From: Streptomyces sp. NBC_00190
GTDB lineage: Bacteria; Actinomycetota; Actinomycetes; Streptomycetales; Streptomycetaceae
DNA length: 64,000 bases
Assembly: GCF_036203305.1 (NCBI RefSeq)
Contig: NZ_CP108131.1
Location: 186,001 to 250,000 of the forward strand
Reading direction: 5' to 3'
Notes under the pieces: model-generated
Told to the model about the DNA's origin: nothing
Database searches by the model: none
The model's input: only the letters and a program-made list of their open reading frames with translations
Made by a program: the position numbers and the translations under genes
Shown: piece by piece, positions 7,384-19,695 of the stretch
How the letters are laid out: the number at the start of each line of letters is the position of its first letter
Numbering within the stretch: the first letter of the stretch is position 1

Positions 7384-7510
7384 TCATCGTCATAGGCTCC
7401 GGCCCCGCTGGATACACAGCCGCCCTCTACACCGCCCGCGCACAGCTGAACCCCCTGCTGTTCGGCAGCTCCATCTTCGTCGGCGGCTCAGTCACCACGA
7501 CCACCGAGGT
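7380..7510 (+). pseudogene. Truncated thioredoxin reductase (ArsT-like)
   Basis: The reading from TTG 7380, overlapping the arsC stop, gives [21 protein letters not shown], the exact N-terminal FAD motif of bacterial thioredoxin reductase, then [12 protein letters not shown], which corresponds to the next conserved block but is missing about ten residues. After about residue 45 the similarity ends; the CxxC active site and NADPH domain are absent. A full gene would be about 320 residues. In actinobacterial ars operons a thioredoxin reductase (arsT) commonly follows arsC, so this is a remnant of that gene. Confidence 0.8.
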
Positions 7511-7889
7511 GCTCGTGTGTCCGTCTCCGGCGTGCTGTTCAACCGGCCGAGCACCACCTGTGCGGCTCGGATCATCGTGCCTGCTCACGGCCGAACCCCA
7601 CCGCCTCGGGGTCGGTCACCCGCACCTTACCGCCGCCCACCTCTTCCTGACCGGGCAACGGAGGAGCCCAAAAGCCCCTGCCAGGGCCTGACCCTCTACC
7701 AGGCCCTGGACCTCCTCCAACACCTCATCGCCACCTGGACCGGCACCTGCCCCACCTGCCGACAACCCACCGCACAGCAACCCCACGACACCAGCTAACA
7801 AAGCACTACTAGCCCCCTCCCCGCGCCGCGGACAGACACGCAGTCGTCGGCACACGCATGACCGGGCCGTAGCGGGTTACACGCCGTCA
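7511..7889. other. No confident gene
   Basis: A reading from about 7517 to 7798 on the + strand ends with a CPTCRQ motif and a short helical stretch (LYQALDLLQHLIATW), but it has no ribosome site and I do not recognise it. The rest looks like decayed sequence between the arsT remnant and the next gene. Confidence 0.4.
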
Positions 7890-9647
7890 ATGACGAACGC
7901 GCACAACACAGGTGTGAGACCGGGCCTCCGTCTTCTGCTGCTGCCCTTGCAGGCCGCCTCCGTCGCCGGTCTGGGGCTGCTGATCACCGGACCCCTGGCA
8001 GACCGGTGGCCGTTCTCGGCGGAAGACGGCGTCAACCGCTTCGTGGCCGCGCGGCGCGACGACATCGCAACCACGTTCTCGGACTGGCTGTCACTGTTCG
8101 CCGGCACCCAGAGCGTGATAGCGCTGACGCTCGTGTGCACGGTCGCACTCCTGCTGGTGCCCCGCGTGCCCCGTCGGCGGGAGGCCGCGTTCCTCGCCGG
8201 CACCGTGGCCGCGCAGTCCGCCGTCTTCCTGCTCGTGACCCTCGTCGTGGAACGCTCCCGACCCGAGGTGCCCCACCTGGACGCGGCGCCGCCGACATCC
8301 AGCTTCCCCTCCGGGCACGTCGGGGCCTCCGTGGCGCTCTTCGGGGGGCTGGCCGTGCTCGCGGCCGGCCGGCTGCGCGGTGCCCGGCGACACCTCGTGG
8401 TGGGCGGGCTCCTGCTGATCCCCGTGGCCGTGGCCGCCTCACGGGTGTACCGAGGCATGCACCACCCCTCAGACGTGGTGGCGGGGCTGCTGAACGGCGC
8501 CTGCACGCTGCTCGTCGTCGGGTACGCGGTTCTCCTGCCGCGTCCCCGCGAGGAGACGGCCGGCGCCGCTCCCGACCGGGCCGCCCGTGGCGTCGTTCCT
8601 GCGGCCCGGGCCCGCGACGACGGCGGCCCCGCCAGCCTCGGGCCGCGCCGCGCCCGGGCCGTCGTGGTCCGTCATCCGCACGCCTGCGGTGACGGACCGG
8701 CGACCCGGGTGCGGGCCGAGCTGCGCCGCCACGGGTACGAGGACCAGGTGTGGACGCGTACGTCCGTCGGGGACCCGTGCGGCGCCCTGGCCGCGCACGT
8801 GGCGGAGGCGGACATCGATCTGGTCGTGGTCTGCGGCGGAGACGGCACGGTGCGCGCCTGCGCCGACGTCGTGGCCGGTACGGGCGTCCCGCTGGCGATC
8901 GTCCCCTGCGGCACCGGCAACCTCCTCGCCCGCAACCTCGGGCTGCCCTCCGATCCGGCCGAAGCCCTGCGGGAGGCCCTGTCCGGGGAGGCCGTCGGGC
9001 TCGACGTGGGCCGGGTCCGGGGCGACGGCCTTCCTCCGGCCCGGTTCATGGTCATGGCGGGTGCCGGGTTCGACGCCGCCATGGTCGGGGACGCCTCGGC
9101 GCGACTCAAGAAGCACCTGGGCTGGGCCGCCTACGTGATCTCCGCCCTGCGCCACCTGCGCGACCCCAGGATGCGGCTGTCGATCCGGCTCGACGGCGGT
9201 GCACCACTGGAGCGGCGGGCCCGCGTGGTCGTCATCGGCAACGTCGGCTCCCTGCAGGGCGGGCTGCCGCTGCTTCCGGACGCTCGGCCCGACAGCGGCC
9301 GGCTGGAGGTGGTACTGCTCGACCCCCACGGGGTCACCGGATGGCTCGCGGCGGCCGGTCGCCTGGTCTCCCGCGCACATACCGGCCGTCCGGCGCGCGC
9401 CTCCGGTGGGCCGGACCGGCCCGTGGCGGGCGACCCGCTGGAGTACTTCAGCGCGGCCCGGATCGACCTCAGCTTCGCGCGCCCGCAGCCGCGGGAGCTC
9501 GACGGCGACGCCTTCGCGGCCGGCATCCGGCTGATCGCCGAGGTCGAGCCGGGAGCACTGCGGGTGTGCCTGCCCGTGCCCGCGCGGGCGGGTACGCCGG
9601 ACGAGCCGGCGGCGGAGGGGGCGGCCGCCTTCTCCGCCGAGGACTGA
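7890..9647 (+). CDS. PAP2 phosphatase / diacylglycerol kinase-like fusion
   Basis: A 585-residue two-domain protein. Residues 1-215 form a multi-span PAP2 acid phosphatase with the three motif blocks ERSRPEVPH, SFPSGHVGAS and SRVYRGMHHPSDV, whose catalytic His/Arg residues face the outer side. Residues about 255-570 form a diacylglycerol/sphingosine kinase-type domain with the nucleotide motif VVVCGGDGTVRACADV and the PCGTGNLLARNLGLP loop. The union of a lipid phosphatase and a lipid kinase in one chain is known in actinobacteria and implies a role in recycling phosphatidate or undecaprenyl phosphate. It heads a rightward run with YihY and a second PAP2 protein. Confidence 0.9.
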   Translation: MTNAHNTGVRPGLRLLLLPLQAASVAGLGLLITGPLADRWPFSAEDGVNRFVAARRDDIATTFSDWLSLFAGTQSVIALTLVCTVALLLVPRVPRRREAAFLAGTVAAQSAVFLLVTLVVERSRPEVPHLDAAPPTSSFPSGHVGASVALFGGLAVLAAGRLRGARRHLVVGGLLLIPVAVAASRVYRGMHHPSDVVAGLLNGACTLLVVGYAVLLPRPREETAGAAPDRAARGVVPAARARDDGGPASLGPRRARAVVVRHPHACGDGPATRVRAELRRHGYEDQVWTRTSVGDPCGALAAHVAEADIDLVVVCGGDGTVRACADVVAGTGVPLAIVPCGTGNLLARNLGLPSDPAEALREALSGEAVGLDVGRVRGDGLPPARFMVMAGAGFDAAMVGDASARLKKHLGWAAYVISALRHLRDPRMRLSIRLDGGAPLERRARVVVIGNVGSLQGGLPLLPDARPDSGRLEVVLLDPHGVTGWLAAAGRLVSRAHTGRPARASGGPDRPVAGDPLEYFSAARIDLSFARPQPRELDGDAFAAGIRLIAEVEPGALRVCLPVPARAGTPDEPAAEGAAAFSAED

Positions 9648-9689
9648 ACTCCCGCTCCCGCGCGGGCACACAAGGAGGCCGGGTCGGAC

Positions 9690-10670
9690 ATGGGCACCGC
9701 CACACGAGTACCGCAGCGCAGCGAGGTCGAGGCCGTGGAAGCCGAGTTGCGGACGGAGGGCGCCGACCTCTCCGGCGAGGAGGCATGGGCCGCACTGTGC
9801 CGGTACGGCGGCTGGAGCCTCGTACGGGACTCTTTCATACGCTTCCGCTACGCCGACGGCTTCAGTCACTCCCGGGCCCTCGCCCTGCAGACGGTCCTGT
9901 CGATCGTCCCGTTCGCCATAGCGGTGATAGGACTGTCCCGTGCGCTGCACACCGAGGCCATCGGGCAGATCGCCGAGCTGACGATCCGGCGGATCGTCAG
10001 CGGCCCCGGCCAGGACGTCGTGGACGACGCCCTGCGGCAGAGCCACCACCGGGCGGGAGACGGCGGCCGGGCGGCGCTGTGGCTGGGGCTGCTGTTCTCG
10101 ATCGCCAACGTCACCACCGCACTGTGCCAGGTAGAGCGCGGCGCCAACCGCATCTACGGTGTGGAACGCGACCGCCCGTTCCTCCACAAGTACACCCGCG
10201 GGCTGGTGATGGCGCTGCTGGCAGGGCTTCCCCTCGGCCTCAGTTTCGCCGTCACCGTCCTCGGCGCCGACCTGAGCCTCGCCGTGACGCAGGTCTACCA
10301 CCTCGGCCCGACCTCGCACCGCGTGTGGAACCTCCTGCACTGGCCCGTCGGGATCCTGCTGGCCGTGATCGCCACCAGCGTCATCTTCCGCCGCTCCCCG
10401 CGGCGCACGCAGCCGGGCTACACGTGGCTCGCCTTCGGCGCCACCGTCCACCTGGTGCTGTGGCTCGCCGCGACGTGGGGGCTGAGCCTGTACGTCGGGG
10501 CCGGTAGCTCCTTCGCCACGGTGTACGGGCCGCTCAGCGCGCTCGTGTCGCTGCTGCTGTGGTCGTATCTCACCTCGCTCGCACTCTTCCTGGGCCTCTC
10601 CTTCGCGGCCCAGCTGGAAGCCGTACGGGCGGGGGTGGCCGACCCGATCACTGCGGACCCCGGCGTCTGA
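9690..10670 (+). CDS. YihY/BrkB family integral membrane protein
   Basis: A 326-residue protein with a soluble N-terminal 50 residues and then about six membrane spans. FSHSRALALQTVLSIVPFAIAVIGLSRALH and the later WNLLHWPVGILLAVIATSVIF and YGPLSALVSLLLWSYLTSLALFLG segments match the YihY family fold. AAGGAGG at 9671-9677 precedes the ATG. YihY proteins have been proposed as lipid transporters or former 'RNase BN'; the flanking lipid phosphatases and kinase fit a lipid-handling role. A second YihY protein lies at 27.7 kb. Confidence 0.85.
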   Translation: MGTATRVPQRSEVEAVEAELRTEGADLSGEEAWAALCRYGGWSLVRDSFIRFRYADGFSHSRALALQTVLSIVPFAIAVIGLSRALHTEAIGQIAELTIRRIVSGPGQDVVDDALRQSHHRAGDGGRAALWLGLLFSIANVTTALCQVERGANRIYGVERDRPFLHKYTRGLVMALLAGLPLGLSFAVTVLGADLSLAVTQVYHLGPTSHRVWNLLHWPVGILLAVIATSVIFRRSPRRTQPGYTWLAFGATVHLVLWLAATWGLSLYVGAGSSFATVYGPLSALVSLLLWSYLTSLALFLGLSFAAQLEAVRAGVADPITADPGV

Positions 10671-10721
10671 AGCGGTGTACCCCGCCGTCCGCTCCCCCGC
10701 AAGGAAAGGAACCCACCGACC

Positions 10722-11528
10722 ATGACAGAGCGTTCCACCCGGCCCCGGTGGCATTTCCTCGCGCGGCTCGTCTCCGGCCGCGCCGGGGCCGACGCGCGCT
10801 TCGGTGTGCGGCTGGTGACGACGTCGGCCGCCACCGCCGTGGCGGCCGTCCCCTTCTCGCTCGCGCTGGTCCTGGTGGAATCGCGGTGGGCTCCGCTGCA
10901 CCGCCTCGACCAGGGCACCGCCGAGCGGCTGCACCGTTCCGCTCTCGGTCATCCCGCCTGGGTGCGCGTGCTCGATTTCCTCACGCACGTCGTGTGGGGT
11001 CCGTTGACCATGCGCCTTCTGGTGGCCGCGGTCGTGGTGTGGCTCGTGTGGCGCCGCGCCCTGCGGCTGGCCGCCTGGGCGGCCGTCACAGCGACTGTCG
11101 GAGGGCTCGTGGGCCTGCTGGCGAAGAACGCGGTCGAGCGCGCTCGTCCGCACCTGCCCGATCCTGTCGCCCACGCGCCCGGATTCTCCTTCCCCTCCGG
11201 CCACGCCATGACGGCCACCACCTCCTGTGCCGTCCTGCTTCTGGTCCTGCTCCCCCTGGTGCCGCGGGCGTGGCGTCCGCTGCCGTGGGCCCTCGCCGCG
11301 GCCACGGTGCTCGGCGTCTGCTACACGCGGGTCGCGCTCGGTGTGCACTGGGTGAGTGACGTCGTCGGAGGGTGGCTGCTCGGCCTGGCGGTCGTCACCG
11401 GGACCACCCTCGCCTTCGAGGCGTGGCGCGGTGACATGGGCCGCCGACGCACCACGCCCGCCCAGGGCCTGGAACCCGAGATCGTGACGGCCGCTCCCGA
11501 AGCCCCCGCGGACGTACGCAGGGGGTGA
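10722..11528 (+). CDS. PAP2 family phosphatase
   Basis: A 268-residue membrane phosphatase with the three signature blocks KNAVERARPHLPD, SFPSGHAMTAT and TRVALGVHWVSDVVGGW. Six spans are predicted from the hydrophobic runs. A charged N-terminus (TERSTRPRWHFLARL) lies in the cytosol and a 35-residue polar tail follows the last span. AAGGAAAGG precedes the ATG. It is the third gene of the lipid group and converges on the SpoIIE gene with only 15 bases between stops. Likely substrates are phosphatidate, phosphatidylglycerol phosphate or undecaprenyl pyrophosphate. Confidence 0.88.
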   Translation: MTERSTRPRWHFLARLVSGRAGADARFGVRLVTTSAATAVAAVPFSLALVLVESRWAPLHRLDQGTAERLHRSALGHPAWVRVLDFLTHVVWGPLTMRLLVAAVVVWLVWRRALRLAAWAAVTATVGGLVGLLAKNAVERARPHLPDPVAHAPGFSFPSGHAMTATTSCAVLLLVLLPLVPRAWRPLPWALAAATVLGVCYTRVALGVHWVSDVVGGWLLGLAVVTGTTLAFEAWRGDMGRRRTTPAQGLEPEIVTAAPEAPADVRRG

Positions 11529-11543
11529 GCCCGTAGCGGGCAG

Positions 11544-13979
11544 TCAGCCGACCTGGATGCCGATGACACAGGTGTCGTCGTCCGTGTCGGACCGGCTTTC
11601 GGCGAGGAGGCGGTCCAGCTGCCGGTCCAGGTCCCCGACGCAGGCGGCCGCCGCGTTCACGAGGTGGCCGAGCGAATCCTGGACCGAGGAGTCCCTGCGC
11701 TCCACCAGCCCGTCCGTGAACATCAGCAGGGTGTCGTCCGGTTCGAGCCGCACCTCCCGTTCGGTGTACGTCACATCGGCAAGCGCTCCGAGGAGCAGGC
11801 CCTCGATGAGCGGGAAGGCCTCGGCCTCGCCGCCGCGGACGAGTACGGGCGGCAGGTGCCCGGCGCGTGCCCAGCGCATCACCCTGGTGCCGGGGTCGAA
11901 GAGCCCGCAGACGGCGGTGGCGGTCACGTGCTTGGCCAGATGGTGGGTGACCGTGTTGAGCCACGACAGCAGCTGGGCGGGCCCCGCTCCCGTGACGGCG
12001 AGGCCGCGCAGGGCGTTGCGCAGGACGACCATGCCGGTGGCGGCCTCGATCCCGTGTCCGGCGACGTCGCCCACGGAGAGCATGATCAGCCCGGAGGGCA
12101 GGACGACGGTGTCGTACCAGTCGCCGCCGACGAGCGACTCGGTCTCCGCCGGCCGGTAGCGGACGGCGACCCGCAGTCCCGGTGCCTCGATGGCGGGCGG
12201 GGAGGGGGGCATGATCGCGTGCTGGAGCTGCAGGGCGAGTCGGTTGCGTTCGGCTGACTCGGCTGCGGTGTGGGCGAGTTGGTCCCGCGTGGCGGCCAAG
12301 GCGACCTCGGTCCAGTGCTGGGCGGAGATGTCCTGGTAGGCGCCACGGACGGCGTGGAGCCGCTGGTCGGCGTCGAGGACGGGCTCGGCGACGACACGGA
12401 TGTGGCGGGTGATCCCGTCGGCCCTCTGGAGGCGGAAGTCGACCGAGGCGGGCCGGCGGTAGCGCAGCACCGCCCGCAGGAACCGGCCCAGGGCGGCGGA
12501 GTCGTCGGAGTGGGCGTAAGCGGGCAGCTCCCGCAGCGGTACGGGCGGGGCGGTGGCCGACAGTCCGTGCAGCGCGTACAGCTGGGCGTTCCAGGTGATC
12601 TCGCCGGTGACGAGGTTCTCCTCGAAGCCGCCGATCCGGCCCAGGCGCTGGGCGTGCTGGAGGAGGTCGGCCAGTCGAGCCGTCTCGTCCTCGACGCGCC
12701 AGATCAGCAGCACGGCCGCGCCGTGCCGACTGACGCTGATGTCCGCGACCGAGGTGAGGGGGATCTGGTCGACGAGCGCGGTCAGGCGCATGCGCTCGGC
12801 ACGGAAGGGCTCGCCCGTCGCATGGACCCGCTCGATGATGTCGAAGAGCCCGTTCTCGCCGGCGGCCGTCGGATAGGCCTCCAGCAGCAGCGCGCCATTG
12901 ACGTCGCCGCGCGGGCGTCCGGCAGGGTCCACGAACCGGCTGCTGGCGTGGCGGATGCGGAAGTCGGTGAGCCGGCCCTCGGGGTCGATCAGCGGGGTGA
13001 GGACCACGGCCGGATCGTGCAGTCCTTCGGCGAGGTCGGTCAGTTCCGCGACGTCCGGGAGAACCGCGTCGAGGACGGCGGGATCGCCCGTGGGCGAGGC
13101 GTCCATGGTGCGGGCGCAGAGTTCCGCGAGGGCCTCGATCTGACGCTCGATCTGCGGGGGCTGCGGTGCCAGCGGCCGCGGCCAGCAGATCTCGAGGACA
13201 CCGTGTATCCGTCCGCCGGTCCCGGCGGGTACGGCCATCCGTCCGCCGTCGGGCCACTGGAGGTGGCCGATCGAGGGAAGTCCGTCGCGCTTGAGGCGGG
13301 CGATGCCGACCAGGCGCCGCTCCCGCAGCGCGAGGCGGGCGACGGTCGAGACGCCCGGCGGTACGTGGCGCCAGCGCGCGGCCTCCCCGGGCGGGAAACC
13401 GGCGTGGCCCGCGAGTGCCAGGGAGCCGTCCGGCGCGGCGGTCCACACGGCGACGGCGATCGCCCCCAGGGGTTCGAGGGCGTTCGTCAGGAGGGACCCG
13501 GCCACCGCCTGGGTGTCGTCGGCGGCCAGTACCCCGCTCTCGGCGGTGCGCAGCCGTACCGCCACCGTGGTGGACTGCTCGGACGGCGGGGAGCGCCGGG
13601 ACGGTCCGAGCGTGCCGGTGCGCTCGACGAATTCTGCGGCGACCTCGCTGACGTGGTCGCGGGCCGCCTGGTTGACGATGTCGGCGGCGAGTTCGAGCGG
13701 GGTCATCCCGGCCTCGCGGCACAGCTCGTCGAGCTGGCGTGCCGCCGCGGCGGGGGTGCAGCTCAGCTGTCCGATCAGGATGCCTTTGGCCAGTTCGACC
13801 AGGGCCCTGCCGTCGGCGGCCGCGTGTGCTTCCCGTACTTCGCGGCGCAGCCGTTCGACGGTGGCGACCAGGCGTCCCAGCGGCGTCGGCGCCTGGTGCG
13901 GGATCGCGTTCCGGGCGGGCTCCTCGACGCCCGTTCCCGGCGTGCGCGCGTCGCCGTGCTGTGTGTCGCGGGTACCCAC
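11544..13979 (-). CDS. SpoIIE-type phosphatase with ANTAR-like, GAF and PAS sensor domains
   Basis: An 811-residue protein if GTG 13979 is used; AGGAAGGAG lies 11 bases before it, while the longer reading to 14045 has a Pro/Arg-rich N-terminus with no ribosome site. Residues about 25-80 carry an ANTAR-like helical segment (VELAKGILIGQLSCTPAAAARQLDEL). Residues about 130-270 look like GAF, followed by two PAS-like regions, one with FRLQRADGITRHIRVVAEP. The C-terminal 220 residues are a PP2C SpoIIE phosphatase with GDWYDTVVLPSG, VGDVAGHGIEAA and DTLLMFTDGLVERR. Such proteins dephosphorylate anti-anti-sigma (STAS) factors; two STAS genes lie nearby. Confidence 0.88.
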   Translation of the reverse strand: MGTRDTQHGDARTPGTGVEEPARNAIPHQAPTPLGRLVATVERLRREVREAHAAADGRALVELAKGILIGQLSCTPAAAARQLDELCREAGMTPLELAADIVNQAARDHVSEVAAEFVERTGTLGPSRRSPPSEQSTTVAVRLRTAESGVLAADDTQAVAGSLLTNALEPLGAIAVAVWTAAPDGSLALAGHAGFPPGEAARWRHVPPGVSTVARLALRERRLVGIARLKRDGLPSIGHLQWPDGGRMAVPAGTGGRIHGVLEICWPRPLAPQPPQIERQIEALAELCARTMDASPTGDPAVLDAVLPDVAELTDLAEGLHDPAVVLTPLIDPEGRLTDFRIRHASSRFVDPAGRPRGDVNGALLLEAYPTAAGENGLFDIIERVHATGEPFRAERMRLTALVDQIPLTSVADISVSRHGAAVLLIWRVEDETARLADLLQHAQRLGRIGGFEENLVTGEITWNAQLYALHGLSATAPPVPLRELPAYAHSDDSAALGRFLRAVLRYRRPASVDFRLQRADGITRHIRVVAEPVLDADQRLHAVRGAYQDISAQHWTEVALAATRDQLAHTAAESAERNRLALQLQHAIMPPSPPAIEAPGLRVAVRYRPAETESLVGGDWYDTVVLPSGLIMLSVGDVAGHGIEAATGMVVLRNALRGLAVTGAGPAQLLSWLNTVTHHLAKHVTATAVCGLFDPGTRVMRWARAGHLPPVLVRGGEAEAFPLIEGLLLGALADVTYTEREVRLEPDDTLLMFTDGLVERRDSSVQDSLGHLVNAAAACVGDLDRQLDRLLAESRSDTDDDTCVIGIQVG

Positions 13980-14072
13980 GGTGCTACCGGCTCCTTCCTG
14001 GGGCGGTCTTGGCCTCGGCCAGGACGACCGGGACGGGCGGGGCATCCGCGGACAGTGCCCGCGGGGCGGCGG

Positions 14073-17546
<3,474 letters not shown>

Positions 17547-17749
17547 CCCGCCAACCTCACTCCAGGACCGTGCGGAAGCTCCGCCGGCCCACGCCACCAT
17601 TCGCTGAAGGCTAACGCCGCCGAAAGGACCGTAGAGCACAGCCGATCAGTCCGAGGCGGCGCTCGCGCACACCGCCTGGAACACCACGGGTGCCTGCCCG
17701 GGCAGCGGGTAGACGAATCCGTGGTGAACGCCACAACCGATGGAGTGAG

Positions 17750-18193
17750 GTGAGGACGTTGGCGGTCAAGGCAGTCGGCTGGGCCAGCTCGTTCCCCGTT
17801 TCGAAGGGAGTACGGGCGGCACGGCAGTGGACTTCCGGGCATCTGGCGTCGCTCCCCTGGAACAACTCGGCCGCGGACACGGTGCACTCCGTGCTCCTCA
17901 GCGTGTCCGAGCTCGTCACGAACGCCCACCTGCACGCGGCGGGAACCGCCCACCTCGTGCTGACATGGGACGGCTGCTGCCTCCATGTGAGCGTCGCCGA
18001 CTCCGACCCTCGTCTGCCCGAGCCACGCGAGGCCGACGCCCAGCGCGATGCCGGCGCCACGTCCGGCCGGGGACTGGGAATCGTCACCACCCTCGCCGAC
18101 TCCTGGGACATCCACGCGTTCCACGGCGGCAAGGCGATCACGGCGTGCTTCCGCCCCCCTGGGCGGCCGGCCTCCCCCACCGGCCGGGAGTAG
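17750..18193 (+). CDS. HATPase anti-sigma/serine kinase family protein
   Basis: A protein of about 147 residues with the Bergerat ATP-binding fold of RsbW-type kinases: LLSVSELVTNAHLHAAG is the N-box and GRGLGIVTTLADSW the G2 region. GTG 17750 is chosen because an AGG-rich site lies close; TTG 17759 with GAGGTGAGG ahead of it is also possible. It converges on a STAS gene (4 bases between stops) and is divergent from the hybrid kinase. Such short HATPases are abundant in Streptomyces and usually bind a STAS partner or sigma factor. Confidence 0.82.
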   Translation: MRTLAVKAVGWASSFPVSKGVRAARQWTSGHLASLPWNNSAADTVHSVLLSVSELVTNAHLHAAGTAHLVLTWDGCCLHVSVADSDPRLPEPREADAQRDAGATSGRGLGIVTTLADSWDIHAFHGGKAITACFRPPGRPASPTGRE

Positions 18194-18197
18194 GCCG

Positions 18198-18545
18198 TCA
18201 CGACGCCCGGACGGCGTCCTCGACGCTCGGGTGCAGGGAGAGCACCGTGTCCGCGCCCGTCAGCGCGAAGAGGCGGCGGAGCTGCTCACCAGGAGCGGCG
18301 ATGCGCAGGGTGGTGAGATGGTGCAGCCGCAGCAGCAGATTCAGGAACGATGAGTCGCCGAAGGTGATGGAGCCGGCGTCCAGCACCACCAACCGGTGCC
18401 GGTCCGCGGCGGAGGCGAGCGCCCCCTCGAGCGGAGCCAGCGTGTCCTGGTCGAGCTCGCCGTGCGCGGCCACCACCCACCCGGCCCCGGCCAGGTAGCT
18501 GTCCCCGACCACGCCTGCGTGATTCGCGTCCTTTGCTCCGGTCAT
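18198..18545 (-). CDS. STAS-domain anti-anti-sigma factor
   Basis: A 115-residue STAS protein. The central block GELDQDTLAPLEGALASAA is the first beta-alpha unit, and LVVLDAGSITFGDSSFLNLLLRL contains the phosphorylatable serine loop (GDSSFLN) of SpoIIAA/RsbV. The adjacent HATPase at 17.75 kb is a natural candidate kinase and the SpoIIE proteins in this window candidate phosphatases. It is divergent from the sigma-factor gene 220 bases away. Confidence 0.87.
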   Translation of the reverse strand: MTGAKDANHAGVVGDSYLAGAGWVVAAHGELDQDTLAPLEGALASAADRHRLVVLDAGSITFGDSSFLNLLLRLHHLTTLRIAAPGEQLRRLFALTGADTVLSLHPSVEDAVRAS

Positions 18546-18765
18546 CTCCGCCTCCCCGGATCGTCACCTGTACGGCTTCCGCAAGGGAGTATGCCTGCTC
18601 ATCGGCGAGCGAGGCCGCCAAGGCCGCGGTACACGGGCGGAGATGGCCGACACCGCATGCCCGGCGCAGGACAGACGGAGAAGTTTCACCGAGAACGGTG
18701 TAACACCCACAAGTGCGGGCAGGAGCGCCCGAGTAGCCGTCAGTCAATCGGGAGGGAACGGCCAC

Positions 18766-19686
18766 ATGTCTCGCTCGGCCATCGCCGTAAGCCCCATTCG
18801 TGCAACAGACGCGCAGGTCACGCCCGCTGTGCCCGAAGCAGCCGTGGGAGCCCCGACGAAGGACATGGCACTCCCCGAGGTGAAGAACGCCCGGGAAATG
18901 GCGCCTGCCGACGCACGCGAACTCTCGCGGCTCTTCTTCGGGAGGCTCCGCACCCTGGAAGAGGGCACGCGCGAGTACCAGTACGCCCGCAACACCCTGA
19001 TCGAGATGAACCTCTCCCTCGTGCAGTTCGCCGCGCGGCGTTTCCGCGCCCGCGTGCTGGGCGGGGGGCTGGACATGGACGACGTCATCCAGGTGGGGAT
19101 CATCGGGCTCATCAAGGCCATCGACCGCTACGACCCGGAGCGCGAGGTCGAGTTCTCCACGCTCGCCCTCCCCTACATCACCGGTGAGATCAAGCGCTAC
19201 TTCCGCGACACCACCTGGGCCGTGCACGTCCCGCGCCGACTGCAGGAGCTGCGTACGGAACTGGCCAAGGCCCAGGAGGCGCTGACCGACGTCCTGGGGC
19301 GGGCTCCGACCGTCAAGGAGGTGGCCCAGCACCTCGAACTGACCGAGGAACAGGTCATCGACGGGCTGGTCGCCGCGAACGGCTACACGAGTGGTTCCCT
19401 GGACGCCGCCGACAGCGACGAGCCGACGACGAGCCGGGCGACACGGCCGCTGGCGGACCGGCTCGGTGAGGTCGACCCCGCCATGGAACTCTTCGAGGAC
19501 TTCCACACCCTCGCACCCCTGCTGGAAAGGCTGGACGAACGCGACCGGCTGATCCTGCGGCTGCGCTTCGGCGAGGAGTGGACCCAGGCCGAGATCGGTG
19601 CCGAACTCGGCATCTCGCAGATGCAGGTCTCGCGTCTGCTCTCCCGAACCCTCACCCGGTTGCGCGCCGGAATGCTCTCGGGGTAG
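18766..19686 (+). CDS. RNA polymerase sigma factor, SigB/SigF/SigG subfamily
   Basis: A 306-residue sigma factor using ATG 18766 with GGAGGGA at 18751-18757; an in-frame ATG at 18643 lacks a site. Region 2 reads NTLIEMNLSLVQFAARRFR and DMDDVIQVGIIGLIKAIDRYDPEREVEF. Region 3 includes DTTWAVHVPRRLQELRTELA, a hallmark of the SigB/F/G group, and region 4 ends in RLRFGEEWTQAEIGAELGISQMQVSRLLSRTL. In Streptomyces this group controls osmotic and oxidative stress and sporulation, and its activity is set by HATPase/STAS partner switching, which the neighbours provide. Confidence 0.93.
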   Translation: MSRSAIAVSPIRATDAQVTPAVPEAAVGAPTKDMALPEVKNAREMAPADARELSRLFFGRLRTLEEGTREYQYARNTLIEMNLSLVQFAARRFRARVLGGGLDMDDVIQVGIIGLIKAIDRYDPEREVEFSTLALPYITGEIKRYFRDTTWAVHVPRRLQELRTELAKAQEALTDVLGRAPTVKEVAQHLELTEEQVIDGLVAANGYTSGSLDAADSDEPTTSRATRPLADRLGEVDPAMELFEDFHTLAPLLERLDERDRLILRLRFGEEWTQAEIGAELGISQMQVSRLLSRTLTRLRAGMLSG

Positions 19687-19695
19687 GCACAGAGC

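Noticed and set aside
7517..7798. Small + strand frame with CPTCRQ motif
   Set aside because: No ribosome site, no recognisable family and it overlaps the arsT remnant's decayed tail; reported as no confident gene.
8469..11348. 959-codon minus-strand frame across three + strand membrane genes
   Set aside because: It spans three genes with PAP2, kinase and YihY motifs on the other strand; its composition (Arg/Gly/Gln) is that of a GC-rich shadow.
18680..18710. Possible SigB-type promoter ahead of the sigma-factor gene
   Set aside because: GTTTC and GGTGTAA are present but only about ten bases apart, too close for the GTTT - N14-16 - GGGTA pattern.
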